From Methanomicrobiales archaeon (lineage in GTDB: Archaea > Halobacteriota > Methanomicrobia > Methanomicrobiales > JACTUA01), in the NCBI GenBank assembly GCA_029907705.1, contig JARYLJ010000011.1, forward strand, positions 1-52,483: a DNA stretch of 52,483 bases. Reading direction: 5' to 3'. Of the stretch, positions 1 through 7,910 are shown in pieces (the first letter of the stretch is position 1; each line of letters begins with the position of its first letter). The position numbers and the translations under genes were made by a program. The notes below the pieces were generated by a model that saw only the letters and a list, made by a program, of their open reading frames with translations, was not told the DNA's origin and made no database searches.

Positions 1-679
1 GGCCGTAGATCGCCTGGGTCTCGGGGATGACCGAGAAGACGAGGCTTTTCCCGAAGGAGCCGGGCTTCCGGACTGATGCGGTGATACCGGAGGCGGCGGT
101 GATCCCCTGCCCGATGGCGGAGAGGCCGGCGAACCCGACGGCGAAACCGGCACCTATTGCCGCCCATCCCATCGCCTCTCCCACTTCTCCCGCCTCTGTG
201 AGGAACCCTGTGAATGAGAGGATCAGAATGGCGGTAAGAAGCCCGTAGATCGCCTGGGTCTCGGGGATGACCGAGAAGACGAGACCCCTTCCCACGGAGG
301 TGTCATCGCGGGAGGCAGCAGCAATGCCGGAGGCGGCGGTGATCCCCTGCCCGATGGCGGAGAGGCCGGCGAGTCCCACTGCAACCCCTGCCCCCAGCGC
401 AGCCATACCCATGGGAAGGGGAACCTCTTTCAGACCTCCGCCGAGCAATCCGGTGCTGAGCAGGATGAGGACACCCACGAGGAGGCCGTAAATCGCCTGG
501 GTCTGGGGAACCGCCTGAAAGATGAGGAAAGTGCTGAATTTCTCCTTCCGGGCGACAGAAGAGCCGGCGGCGGCCGCTCCTGCGATTCCTACGCCTATAC
601 CCGAACCGATGGCAGACAGGCCGACGGCAAGCCCTGCGCCGATGATGGCGAGCACTGCACCGAGCGTGAGTTCAGTCAT
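1..679 (-). CDS. atpK: A-type ATP synthase subunit K (proteolipid), at least three hairpins, partial
   Basis: Membrane rotor subunit of the archaeal A1AO ATP synthase, carrying the ion-binding carboxylates. The reading frame starts at ATG 677-679 after GGAGG and stays open to the window edge (226 residues visible). It contains tandem hairpin units of about 80 residues: residues 1-80, 81-160 and 161 onward. The ion-binding motif PETQAIYG occurs in units 2 (E140) and 3 (E220), while unit 1 has PQTQAIYG with Q59 in the glutamate position. The start overlaps the atpI stop by 8 bases, so the genes are co-translated. Methanosarcina-type K subunits have one hairpin of about 80 residues; duplicated and triplicated forms are known in other methanogens. 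Whether a fourth unit follows cannot be seen. The remaining atp genes should lie beyond the left edge. Confidence 0.93.
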   Translation of the reverse strand, partial: MTELTLGAVLAIIGAGLAVGLSAIGSGIGVGIAGAAAAGSSVARKEKFSTFLIFQAVPQTQAIYGLLVGVLILLSTGLLGGGLKEVPLPMGMAALGAGVAVGLAGLSAIGQGITAASGIAAASRDDTSVGRGLVFSVIPETQAIYGLLTAILILSFTGFLTEAGEVGEAMGWAAIGAGFAVGFAGLSAIGQGITAASGITASVRKPGSFGKSLVFSVIPETQAIYG

Positions 680-2657
680 TCGCCACCTCCTTTATCCGGT
701 AACTGAACCGCCGCGCAGAATGGAACGGGGTGAAGGTCCTGCCCCCGCCGGTGTAGAACTTGCCAAAGAACTCCACATACTGCAACCTGAGCGCATGGAT
801 CATCCCCCCCAGGGTCTGCAGGATCAGGTTGAAGATATGCCCTGCGATGGCGAATATGACACCGATGGGAATGACGTACGGGTGCAGGGAGGCGATCATT
901 CCGGCGAGGATATTGATCGTCATGGCAATACCGAGAGTGGCGAGATCGAGTGCGAGTATCCTCGTGTAGGAGAGCCAGTCTCCGAGAAAGTTCGTGATTC
1001 TGAAGAAAGCAAGCGGTCCATGTCCGTAGACGAGCAATCCGAGGCCCAGCAGCAATCCGATCAGCGAGGTGAGCTGGACCGGGGTCGAAAACCGGTACCA
1101 TCCGAAGAACCCCAGAACGAAGACGAGAGCGGCAGGCTGAAGAATGAACCAGACCGCCCGATCGGTGATCGCCTCCCTGATCAGACCCTCCCTGAGATGC
1201 TGGAGGGTGCCCAGCATCAGACCTGCATTGATCTGGATCAACCCGATCGCCAGTGCGACAATCAGGATAGTGACCGGGTCTGCGAGGGGATCGATCACCA
1301 TGAACGGCACCACGATACCGAAGAACCTCGGCAGCAGATCGCCGAAGAACCCACCCTGCAGCATTCCGAAAACCACGCCTGAGATGCCGCAGAGGAGCAA
1401 TATGAAGGAGAGATCGCGGAGCATGGGGTTCCATCGGCCGAACCTGAGAAGAGCGAAGACCGCCAGTATCGCGATGACCATACCGTAGCCTGCATCCCCC
1501 AGCATGAGGCCGAAGTACCCGACGATGAGAGGTGCGATCAGGATCGTTGGATCGATCTCGGTGTATTTCGGAACAGCGAACATTGTGGTCAGCATCTCGA
1601 AGGGTCGGAGCCAGCGCGGATGCTGGTAGGCGGTCGGCACCTCGCGCATCGCATTTTCGTTCATCTGGAACCGGCAGAACGCACATTCGTTTGTGACGAC
1701 ATTCACCAGCCTCTCGAGTTCTGTACGGTCGCTTTCCCGCAGATACCCCTCGATCACCACCATTTCGCGCGAAAGACCGGTGAGGGCAAGGGCCTCCTCC
1801 TCCTTCAGCCGTATCTCCACGTCCTCCATATAACCACGGAGCGTCGGGCCGATTTCGTGCGAAAGAGCCTCCATCTCCATCCGGAGCCTGGAGATCCGCT
1901 CGCGTGTACCCTGGAGCTCCTCTGCGTTGCGTAACAGGATCTCCTGCGGGCTGCCTTCGAGCCGGGGGAGCTGGATCGGCTCCCACATGACCGTGCGGAG
2001 ACGCCTCTCCAGTTCCTGCTGCAGCGAGACCTCCGCCGCTATCAGGAGCGTGGTCGTCTCCCCTGTCGTGCTCGAGTAGACCAGAACCCGATCTCTGCCC
2101 AGGCCCGAGATGGCCTCGAGCAGAGAGGGCGCCTCCGATCGCGGCAGAACGCCGGCGGTAAGATACAGATAGGCAGAAGTGCCCATATGCCTCGTGTCTA
2201 TGCCGAATGGCATCATTAGCTCCGCCCCCTTCCGCTCCCTCTCCAGCATCTCCCTCCTCTCCTCGAGGGAGGAGATCTCCTGCGATAACTGGAAGGCTCG
2301 CTCTCCTCTCCTGAGAAGCGGTTCGATCTGTTCCTTCAGCCGTTCGGCGGGAAGCTCAGGCACGGGTTGCGGCAGGGGTGACCCGGTACCCAGCATTTCG
2401 TGGAGCAGGGATCTCTCCCTCGGGTTCACCCGTTCGAATGCACTCAGGATGCGATCGATCTGCATGCGCAGATCAACGAGCATGGAGAGACGCGTACCCC
2501 TCTCTCCTGGAACGAGGGCGGGTGCATTCTCCCCGGGCCCTTCATGTACGCTCCTTATCTCTAGAAGACCGGCCTCGTGAAGCGATTCCAGGAGGGGGTA
2601 CACATACTTCCTGTGCACTCCGATGGTCGCAAAGAGCATCCTTGCCGGATATAGCAT
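672..2657 (-). CDS. atpI: A-type ATP synthase subunit I (a subunit)
   Basis: Stator a subunit of the A1AO ATP synthase (661 residues), forming the ion half-channels next to the proteolipid ring. The N-terminal half is soluble, charged and partly coiled coil (about 1-340); the C-terminal half is a multi-pass membrane domain containing the family motif LMLGDAGYGM and the characteristic C-terminal stretch with QYVEFFGKFY followed by GGGRTFTPF. Length matches the family. ATG 2655-2657 lies 1 base after the atpH stop, and the 3' end overlaps atpK, fitting the usual archaeal order H-I-K. A second in-frame Met (residue 7) is an alternative start. Confidence 0.95.
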   Translation of the reverse strand: MLYPARMLFATIGVHRKYVYPLLESLHEAGLLEIRSVHEGPGENAPALVPGERGTRLSMLVDLRMQIDRILSAFERVNPRERSLLHEMLGTGSPLPQPVPELPAERLKEQIEPLLRRGERAFQLSQEISSLEERREMLERERKGAELMMPFGIDTRHMGTSAYLYLTAGVLPRSEAPSLLEAISGLGRDRVLVYSSTTGETTTLLIAAEVSLQQELERRLRTVMWEPIQLPRLEGSPQEILLRNAEELQGTRERISRLRMEMEALSHEIGPTLRGYMEDVEIRLKEEEALALTGLSREMVVIEGYLRESDRTELERLVNVVTNECAFCRFQMNENAMREVPTAYQHPRWLRPFEMLTTMFAVPKYTEIDPTILIAPLIVGYFGLMLGDAGYGMVIAILAVFALLRFGRWNPMLRDLSFILLLCGISGVVFGMLQGGFFGDLLPRFFGIVVPFMVIDPLADPVTILIVALAIGLIQINAGLMLGTLQHLREGLIREAITDRAVWFILQPAALVFVLGFFGWYRFSTPVQLTSLIGLLLGLGLLVYGHGPLAFFRITNFLGDWLSYTRILALDLATLGIAMTINILAGMIASLHPYVIPIGVIFAIAGHIFNLILQTLGGMIHALRLQYVEFFGKFYTGGGRTFTPFHSARRFSYRIKEVAND

Positions 2658-2658
2658 C

Positions 2659-2970
2659 TCAACCCCCCGTCACGCGCTGCATGATCCATTTCACTGCGAG
2701 AGGTATGCGCGCTTCTGCCCTCTCCGCGATCTCCTGCTCCTCTCTGACCGCTTCCAATCGTATGCGTTCTGCCTCCCTTTCGGCGTTCTCTCTCGACATG
2801 CGAAGGATCCTGTCGCATTCCCTCTTCGCTTCTGATTCGATCATCTCCCTCTGGATTCTTACCCTCTCCCTCGCCTCCTTCAACAGGGCGTCGGCCCTCA
2901 CCCTCGCCTCGTTTATCAGGCGGAGTGCTTCGAGCTCGGCATTCTTCACCCGTTCGATCTCTTCTGCCAC
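2659..2970 (-). CDS. atpH: A-type ATP synthase subunit H (peripheral stalk)
   Basis: Small coiled-coil stalk subunit (103 residues), the usual first gene of archaeal atp operons. The protein is almost entirely charged helix (heptad-like runs of Glu, Arg, Ala and Leu across residues 5-90), as expected for the H subunit that pairs with E in the peripheral stalk. A GTG at 2968-2970 is taken as start; an in-frame TTG directly upstream (2971-2973) is possible. No strong Shine-Dalgarno is visible. It is followed after 1 base by atpI and preceded on the same strand by the UspA gene with a 60-bp gap. Confidence 0.85.
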   Translation of the reverse strand: MAEEIERVKNAELEALRLINEARVRADALLKEARERVRIQREMIESEAKRECDRILRMSRENAEREAERIRLEAVREEQEIAERAEARIPLAVKWIMQRVTGG

Positions 2971-3033
2971 CAACCTGAACCAACCCCTGCAACCTCTGAA
3001 GAGTGCGTCAGCATTTGATGCCTCTCCTGCGGT

Positions 3034-3897
3034 TCATCTGACCACGAGCACATGGCAATCCGCGCGCCGGATGAGGGTCTCGCTCACCCCGCCCAGAGTC
3101 ATCGCCGGAACATTCGTCCTCCCCTTCGCACCCATCACGAGCAGGGTCACCCCCTCTTCATGGATGATGCGCAGCAGCTCTGTGATTGCGTTGCCTGTAC
3201 GGAGAATCGTATTCACGTGGCGGCATCCGAGCGCGTTGAACTGCCGCTTCAGCCCTTCCAGGCGTTCTGTATCGCGGAGATTGAAGGCCGCCATCTGCGC
3301 CTCGGTCGCATAACCGAGGGAACGGAGATCCTGGATGTGCACGATCGTGACCCGCTCGGGACTCGCCCTTGCCATGCTCTCCAGATATGGGATGCACTTC
3401 TTCGCATCCTCGGAGAAATCCGTTGCATACAGCACATGCTGGAAGAGGCGCTCCCGGGCGAGGGCGCAGGATCGCTCATCGATCGCTTCGACTATATGCA
3501 GCCTGATAATGAGGAGCGGCCTTGTGCCATAATGCAGGACGTTCTCGGTCTCGTTGCCGAGGAACATCTGCTGGAGCATCCCCTTTCCTCGCGATCCCAT
3601 GAGTATCACGGAGTAATCCTTCCTTCTAGACTCCTCCACAATCTCCACCCACGGAATCCCCTTTGTCACCATGGAGATCACCCGGGGCACACCGACCCGT
3701 TCCAGTCGCACCCTCCAGTCTGACAGCACGCCCTCCGCGTATGAGACCATTCCCGGGTCCCTTTCTGCCTCCTGCCTCCCCAGAATATGCAGCAGAGTGA
3801 TCTCCTTCACGCCTGCGGTGACCAGCTCCTGGAGCGCGCAGAACATCTTCTCCGTGTTGCCCGTGAGTTCCACGGGAAAGAGGAGGCGGGAGAACAT
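3034..3897 (-). CDS. tandem universal stress protein (two UspA domains)
   Basis: Cytoplasmic protein of 287 residues with two Usp domains. Each ends in the nucleotide-binding signature G-x2-G-x9-G-(S/T/N): domain 1 contains MGSRGKGMLQQMFLGN and domain 2 MGAKGRTNVPAMTLGG, both followed by a C-terminal beta strand (RPLLIIR, CHVLVVR). This suggests ATP-binding capacity. Start ATG 3897 is chosen because MFSRLLFPVELT is the typical Usp N-terminus; longer in-frame ATGs (3918, 3927) lack a ribosome site. A TATA-like CTTATTAAT on the minus strand (3926-3934) would give a short leader. It lies just upstream of atpH in the same direction, so read-through into the ATPase operon is possible. Confidence 0.88.
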   Translation of the reverse strand: MFSRLLFPVELTGNTEKMFCALQELVTAGVKEITLLHILGRQEAERDPGMVSYAEGVLSDWRVRLERVGVPRVISMVTKGIPWVEIVEESRRKDYSVILMGSRGKGMLQQMFLGNETENVLHYGTRPLLIIRLHIVEAIDERSCALARERLFQHVLYATDFSEDAKKCIPYLESMARASPERVTIVHIQDLRSLGYATEAQMAAFNLRDTERLEGLKRQFNALGCRHVNTILRTGNAITELLRIIHEEGVTLLVMGAKGRTNVPAMTLGGVSETLIRRADCHVLVVR

Positions 3898-4181
3898 GCA
3901 ATCAAAAAGTCCATTCATTCCAGGCATTAATAAGTTTTCCCAGCTCTATTCGGGGAGCTCTGAATTTTCATCGTTCCGACCCTGTTTACCGTGGCGAGCT
4001 TGAGTACAACGGCAGAATGAACGAAGGCATCCCTGTTCGATCCTTTCAGCTCTCATACCTGGAACGGAGCTCTTTGAGACGGCGAAGAGATGGCGCGGGG
4101 AGTGGGTGAACTCCGATCAAAATTTTGGATCGACCCCAAAAATTTTATCGTTCAGGTGCCGATCATAGTACTGAAGAGGAT
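3898..4181. promoter_or_regulatory. divergent promoter region, UspA gene / DtxR-like regulator
   Basis: This non-coding stretch separates two divergent genes. On the minus side there is a TATA-like CTTATTAAT at 3926-3934. On the plus side two AT palindromic cores recur in tandem, CAAAATTTTGG at 4118-4128 and CAAAAATTTTA at 4137-4147, about 20 bp apart. The second is about 40 bp before the regulator start and could include its TATA box; a DNA-binding protein could cover both. A GAGG precedes ATG 4182. Binding is inference. Confidence 0.4.
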
Positions 4182-4643
4182 ATGGTAAACAGCGAGGATT
4201 TCGGGCTTCCCCCCAGGAAGATGGAATATATCAGGTTCCTGAATGACAGGGCAGAGCCGGTGAGGACGAACGATCTGGCAGCACATTTCGGCGTCGATCC
4301 CTCCACCGTGACGAAGACGATGACCGAGCTCTCCGGGATGGGTCTTGTGGCCCACACCCCGTACCGAGGTGTGAGGTTGACAGACGAAGGGGTGAGATAT
4401 GCTGCATTCATCCAGAAGAGACACAGGATTCTTTCTCTGATGTTCACGCATTTCGGCCTGAGCGGTGACGAGGCCTGCAGGGAGGTTGCGCGCTTCGAAT
4501 GCTTCGTCTCGAAGGATGCGATCGACCGGATATGCAGATCGATGGGTCACCCGCGCATGAGCGTCTGCGGCGAGATCACGCACGATCAGGACTGCATGGG
4601 GTACCCGGCAGCGGAAGGATCCGGGATGCAGGAGCCAGGATGA
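4182..4643 (+). CDS. DtxR/MntR-family transcriptional regulator
   Basis: Probable metal-responsive repressor of the adjacent cobalt/nickel transporter (153 residues). Residues 8-70 form a winged helix (FGVDPSTVTKTMTELSGMGL is the recognition region), followed by the helical dimerisation part. The region REVARFECFVSKDAIDRI aligns by eye with the MntR metal-site helix (consensus EVEGIEHHLS), but the first Glu is Ala and the His after the second Glu is Cys, so the metal site differs from classic MntR. The tail is rich in Cys and His (VCGEITHDQDC). ATG 4182 has GAGG upstream; an in-frame ATG at 4125 would add 19 unlikely residues. Its stop overlaps the cbiQ start (ATGA). Confidence 0.75.
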   Translation: MVNSEDFGLPPRKMEYIRFLNDRAEPVRTNDLAAHFGVDPSTVTKTMTELSGMGLVAHTPYRGVRLTDEGVRYAAFIQKRHRILSLMFTHFGLSGDEACREVARFECFVSKDAIDRICRSMGHPRMSVCGEITHDQDCMGYPAAEGSGMQEPG

Positions 4644-5446
4644 TACAGGAGCACATGCCTGACCTCGGGCTGATCACATACTATGCCGAGCGGGGGCAGA
4701 GCCCACTCTCGGCCGTGAGCCCCTGGACGAAACTCATCTCCCTCGTGCTGCTGGTGTCGCTCATCACCGTCTCCAGCGACATGACAGTCATGGCGGCCCT
4801 CTTCGGGGTTGTGCTGCTGATGTTCTTCCTCGCGGGACTGCCAGTAAGAAAGCTCTTCGCATGGTTCCTGCTTCCCCTGCTCTTCGTCGTCTCCCTCGTG
4901 GGGATCATGATCTGGTTTCAGCCCGGGCTCCCGCTCTTCTCGTTTGGTATCGCGGGGGTGCAGATCGCCCTCACAGATCGCGGCGCAGGCCTGTTCGTCA
5001 CCCTGGTCTTCAAGGCGCTCGCATCATTCACCTTCACGCTTCTATTTCTCATGACCACGCGGTACGAGCATCTCGCCGGCATGATTCAGCGGATATTCCC
5101 CCACCCGCTGAACCAGATATTCCTGCTCGCGTACCGTTTCATCTTCATCACGCTTGCGATGATCGGGTCGATGGTGAAGGCACTGAGATCGAGGGGTGGA
5201 GGTATCCTACGCAGTCTGATGATGAGCGGGAGCCTCATCCCGGAGCTCTTCGCGATCACCATCATCCGCTCGCTCGAGAGGGGAGAGAGGGTGCAGAAGG
5301 CGATGATGGCCAGGGGCTATCGCGGGACTCTGACCGCAGATGTGACCATACCCCGGCCGGGGCTGATCGAATATTCTTTTCTGGGCTTTTTTGCCCTCAT
5401 TGTCATCTTGGCGGGCATGAATTCGGTGGGATGGGGGTCGATCTGA
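4640..5446 (+). CDS. cbiQ: energy-coupling factor transmembrane protein CbiQ
   Basis: T (scaffold) component of a group I ECF transporter for Co2+ or Ni2+ (268 residues), coupling the ATPase CbiO to the substrate-binding subunit CbiM. About six hydrophobic segments are visible. The motifs ALRSRGGG and AMMARGYRG are the two Ala-Arg-Gly type coupling helices that contact the ATPase. ATG 4640 overlaps the regulator stop as ATGA, with GGAG upstream. cbiO starts 1 base after the stop. Upstream in-frame extension to 4499 would run through the regulator gene and is not credible. Confidence 0.9.
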   Translation: MIQEHMPDLGLITYYAERGQSPLSAVSPWTKLISLVLLVSLITVSSDMTVMAALFGVVLLMFFLAGLPVRKLFAWFLLPLLFVVSLVGIMIWFQPGLPLFSFGIAGVQIALTDRGAGLFVTLVFKALASFTFTLLFLMTTRYEHLAGMIQRIFPHPLNQIFLLAYRFIFITLAMIGSMVKALRSRGGGILRSLMMSGSLIPELFAITIIRSLERGERVQKAMMARGYRGTLTADVTIPRPGLIEYSFLGFFALIVILAGMNSVGWGSI

Positions 5447-5447
5447 G

Positions 5448-6410
5448 ATGGTCCGGAGCAATCAGGCATCCGAGATGGGGTGCACCAAACGACTGCGTGC
5501 AGGCGAGGAGATCATCCATATCGACTGCGCAAGCCATATGTATCCAGATGGAACTCTGGGAATGCATCGTATGTGCTTCCAGGTGCTTAAAAACGAGATC
5601 GTCGCGATCTGCGGGCCGAACGGGGCGGGCAAATCCACACTCGTGGAGCATCTGAACGGGACACTCACGCCGTACGAGGGGAGAATTGTGGTGGGCGGAA
5701 AGGAGCTGACGGATACAGAGAGCGGAGAATTATGGAGAGAGGTGGGCGTGGTGTTCCAGAATCCCGACGACCAGCTCTTCGCCCCGACCGTTCTTGACGA
5801 TGTCATGTTCGGACCTCTGAACCTGGGTATGACGAGGGAAGAGGCGAGGAACGCCGCCCTCGATGCGCTCCGTTCACTGGGGGTGAGCGAACTCGAGAGG
5901 AAACTCCCTGCCCACCTCAGCTGGGGGCAGAAAAGGCTTGTCTCCATTGCAGGCATCATGGCGATGAAGCCCCGCATCATTGTCCTGGACGAGCCGACAT
6001 CTGGGCTCGACCCGGTGAACAGCAGGAGGATCGAGGATCTCATCGTCAGGATGAGGGCAGAGCACGGGATGAGCGTCGTCGTCGCGACCCACGACCTGGA
6101 ATTGGCCGCACGCATCTCCGACAGGATATACCTGATCAGGGAGGGTTCAGTCCTCGCCGAGGGCTCTCCTGTGGAGATCCTTTACGACACTGAACTGCTG
6201 GGGAAGGCCTCGCTCTGTGCACCCCCGCTCGTGAGAATGTTCCTGGATTACTGCAGGAGGACAGGGGTAGAACCGAAGAGGCGCCCCCTCAGGGGAGAGG
6301 AGTTCATCGATATGCTCGTTGATCGAGAAAAGGCGGGCGACATCGATCGCGATCTTTATTTTGGTAAGATACCAAATTACGTAACGGGCGATCGCATATC
6401 GGAGACATGA
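5448..6410 (+). CDS. cbiO: cobalt/nickel ECF transporter ATPase CbiO
   Basis: ABC ATPase (320 residues) energising Co/Ni uptake. Walker A GPNGAGKST, Q-loop VFQNPDDQLFAPTV (typical ECF ATPase), Walker B IIVLDEPTSGLDP and the His switch VATHD are all present. The ABC signature reads LSWGQKR where the usual form is LSGGQ(K)R, a Gly-to-Trp change. A C-terminal extension of about 60 residues follows the ATPase core. The start is uncertain: the family core begins near residue 22, and Met10 (5475) is an alternative. It sits in the gene order regulator-Q-O-M. Confidence 0.92.
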   Translation: MVRSNQASEMGCTKRLRAGEEIIHIDCASHMYPDGTLGMHRMCFQVLKNEIVAICGPNGAGKSTLVEHLNGTLTPYEGRIVVGGKELTDTESGELWREVGVVFQNPDDQLFAPTVLDDVMFGPLNLGMTREEARNAALDALRSLGVSELERKLPAHLSWGQKRLVSIAGIMAMKPRIIVLDEPTSGLDPVNSRRIEDLIVRMRAEHGMSVVVATHDLELAARISDRIYLIREGSVLAEGSPVEILYDTELLGKASLCAPPLVRMFLDYCRRTGVEPKRRPLRGEEFIDMLVDREKAGDIDRDLYFGKIPNYVTGDRISET

Positions 6411-6430
6411 ATATGGGAGAAGATCGGTAG

Positions 6431-7078
6431 ATGGCGCATATTCACCTCTCTGACGGCTCGTTCACCCTGCCATGGGCCATGTTCTGGTGGGTGTGTGCAC
6501 TCTTTGTCCTGGGGGGGGCGCTCATCCTGTTCAGGAGGAGGAGAGGAGGGGCCTATGAACTGAAGGCGATCGCGCTTGCATCCTTCCTCACCGCTGCACT
6601 CTTCGCCATATTCCAGCTGGAGATTCCGGTCCTCGGAGGCATCCACCTGAACCTCACACCCTTCGTCGGTATCCTCGCGGGCCCTGTAATGGGGTGCCTG
6701 GTGCTCTTCATCGTGAACATACTTTCGGCGGCGGTCGGTCACGGTGGCTGGAGCCTGATCGGGGCGAACCTCCTCGTGAACTTCACAGAGCTGGGGACCG
6801 CTTACATCATCTGGCGGTGGATGAGAGATCTGGCTCTGAACGTGGCGATACGCGGAGGGGCTGCAGCATTCATGGCTCTACTCCTGGGAAACTTCGTGAT
6901 GATCGCGATCATCATGATATCGGGGGTGCAGGGCCAGGTGGTTGAGTTCGGGGAGCTCCTGCTGGTGGGTATCGGAAATCTCGTGGCTGCGGTCGTCGAA
7001 TCGATTGTCACAGGGCTCATACTCGCATACATCCTCAAAGCGCGCCCTGACCTCCTCGATGCGCCGGCGAGGAGGTGA
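6431..7078 (+). CDS. cbiM: cobalt/nickel transporter substrate-binding subunit CbiM
   Basis: Integral membrane S component (215 residues, about six or seven membrane segments) that binds the metal. The N-terminus MAHIHLSDGS corresponds to the conserved Met-His-Ile...Asp-Gly start of CbiM/NikM; removal of Met before Ala would leave Ala-His, keeping a His at position 2 for the N-terminal metal site. GGIHLNLTPF carries the second conserved His. GGGAGA lies 10 bases before ATG 6431. No separate CbiN gene follows, so CbiN is absent here or encoded elsewhere. Whether cobalt or nickel is the substrate cannot be told from the sequence. Confidence 0.92.
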   Translation: MAHIHLSDGSFTLPWAMFWWVCALFVLGGALILFRRRRGGAYELKAIALASFLTAALFAIFQLEIPVLGGIHLNLTPFVGILAGPVMGCLVLFIVNILSAAVGHGGWSLIGANLLVNFTELGTAYIIWRWMRDLALNVAIRGGAAAFMALLLGNFVMIAIIMISGVQGQVVEFGELLLVGIGNLVAAVVESIVTGLILAYILKARPDLLDAPARR

Positions 7079-7910
7079 GAGGGGCAGAAAAGCCGCATGG
7101 CATTCCTTCAACTGCGATGAGCGCATCGACCCCGAGGAAGGCAGAATTCGAAGCAATCACTCCTTTACGTCCCCATCCCTCGAGATTCACGAGGTTCTCG
7201 TCTCCCCTTTTCCCGAGATCACGCGAAGATCGAAGATTCACGATATCGCTCGTGTTATTACGGCCAGATCGCACCTTGTCACCAGATACGTGAAGTTCCC
7301 GAATGAAGAACGCCACCTACCCCGGCCATATCCTCAGTGGTTCTCTCAGTCCGTGCAGGAGGATCGTCCGAAGTTCGGTCAGGAGGCATAAAGGGTGAAT
7401 CCCAGAATGGGGCGCCGGAGCCGCAGGGATGGAGCCATGCGGAGCCGCCTGGAGCGTTTGATACCATGAAAAACCATGAATATGCTCCTGACCCTGATAT
7501 CCAATATCTATATACGGTAATTCCGAAAAAAACCGAAAAATCTCCCGCTGTCATCTTACCCGAAGAAAGACACGACAGGAGTTCTTTCGGAATCGGAACA
7601 GAAAGTGAAATACTTCATTTTTCTCCGTTCAGTTCAAAATTTGGCAATCCGACTACCATACATATGGTCTTCGTGAAGAGTCCATCGGGATGATAGAGGA
7701 GATCCATTTATCACTCTGCGGGGCGATCTACTCTGCACGCGATCGAGTTGCGGGGAAGGGCGCCCCTGCGATGCTGGAGAGTGGAGGGCTGCGTCCTTCT
7801 GAAAGGAATGGCAGGCTTTCTCAGTGGAATTGGTACGCACGGGCGTTCCCAACCCGCCACGGAGGAATCGCCTGGTGGGAGAAGGTGAAAAAATATACGG
7901 GTGGAGGCCG
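7079..7910. other. 832-bp intergenic region holding repeat copy R1
   Basis: No convincing gene. Short open frames here have no family features and are not conserved between repeat copies. The stretch contains copy R1 of the dispersed repeat (about 7150-7520), then AT-richer sequence to 7690, then a leader of about 200 bases before thiI. A run of A residues with adjacent C pairs lies at 7525-7545. Confidence 0.6.
7150..7520 (+). repeat. dispersed intergenic repeat, copy R1 (modules A, B, C)
   Basis: Fullest copy by eye. Module A is around 7231-7256 (GATTCACGATATCGCTCGTG). Module B is around 7351-7385 (CCGTGCAGGAGGATCGTCCG then AAGTTCGGTCAGGAG). Module C is around 7447-7485 (CTGGAGCGTTTGATACCATG then AAAAACCATGAATATG). 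The same modules in the same order are seen in copy R4 and partly in R2, R3 and R5. Boundaries are approximate, and no terminal inverted repeats or target duplications were identified. Confidence 0.7.

Noticed and set aside
1-679. Tandem repeat in atpK as a mobile or CRISPR-like repeat
   Set aside because: The 240-bp period is a whole number of codons and matches protein hairpins in one open frame.
522-1382. Long plus-strand open frame (286 codons) opposite atpI and atpK
   Set aside because: It is charged low-complexity sequence antisense to two clear ATPase genes, with no family features; a shadow of codon bias in GC-rich DNA.
7279-7554. Similar-looking peptides (both with SNAPGGS) encoded antisense in repeats R1 and R4
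   Set aside because: The same frame is interrupted by a stop in copy R2 and the flanks do not align, so the likeness reflects shared DNA ancestry, not a protein.
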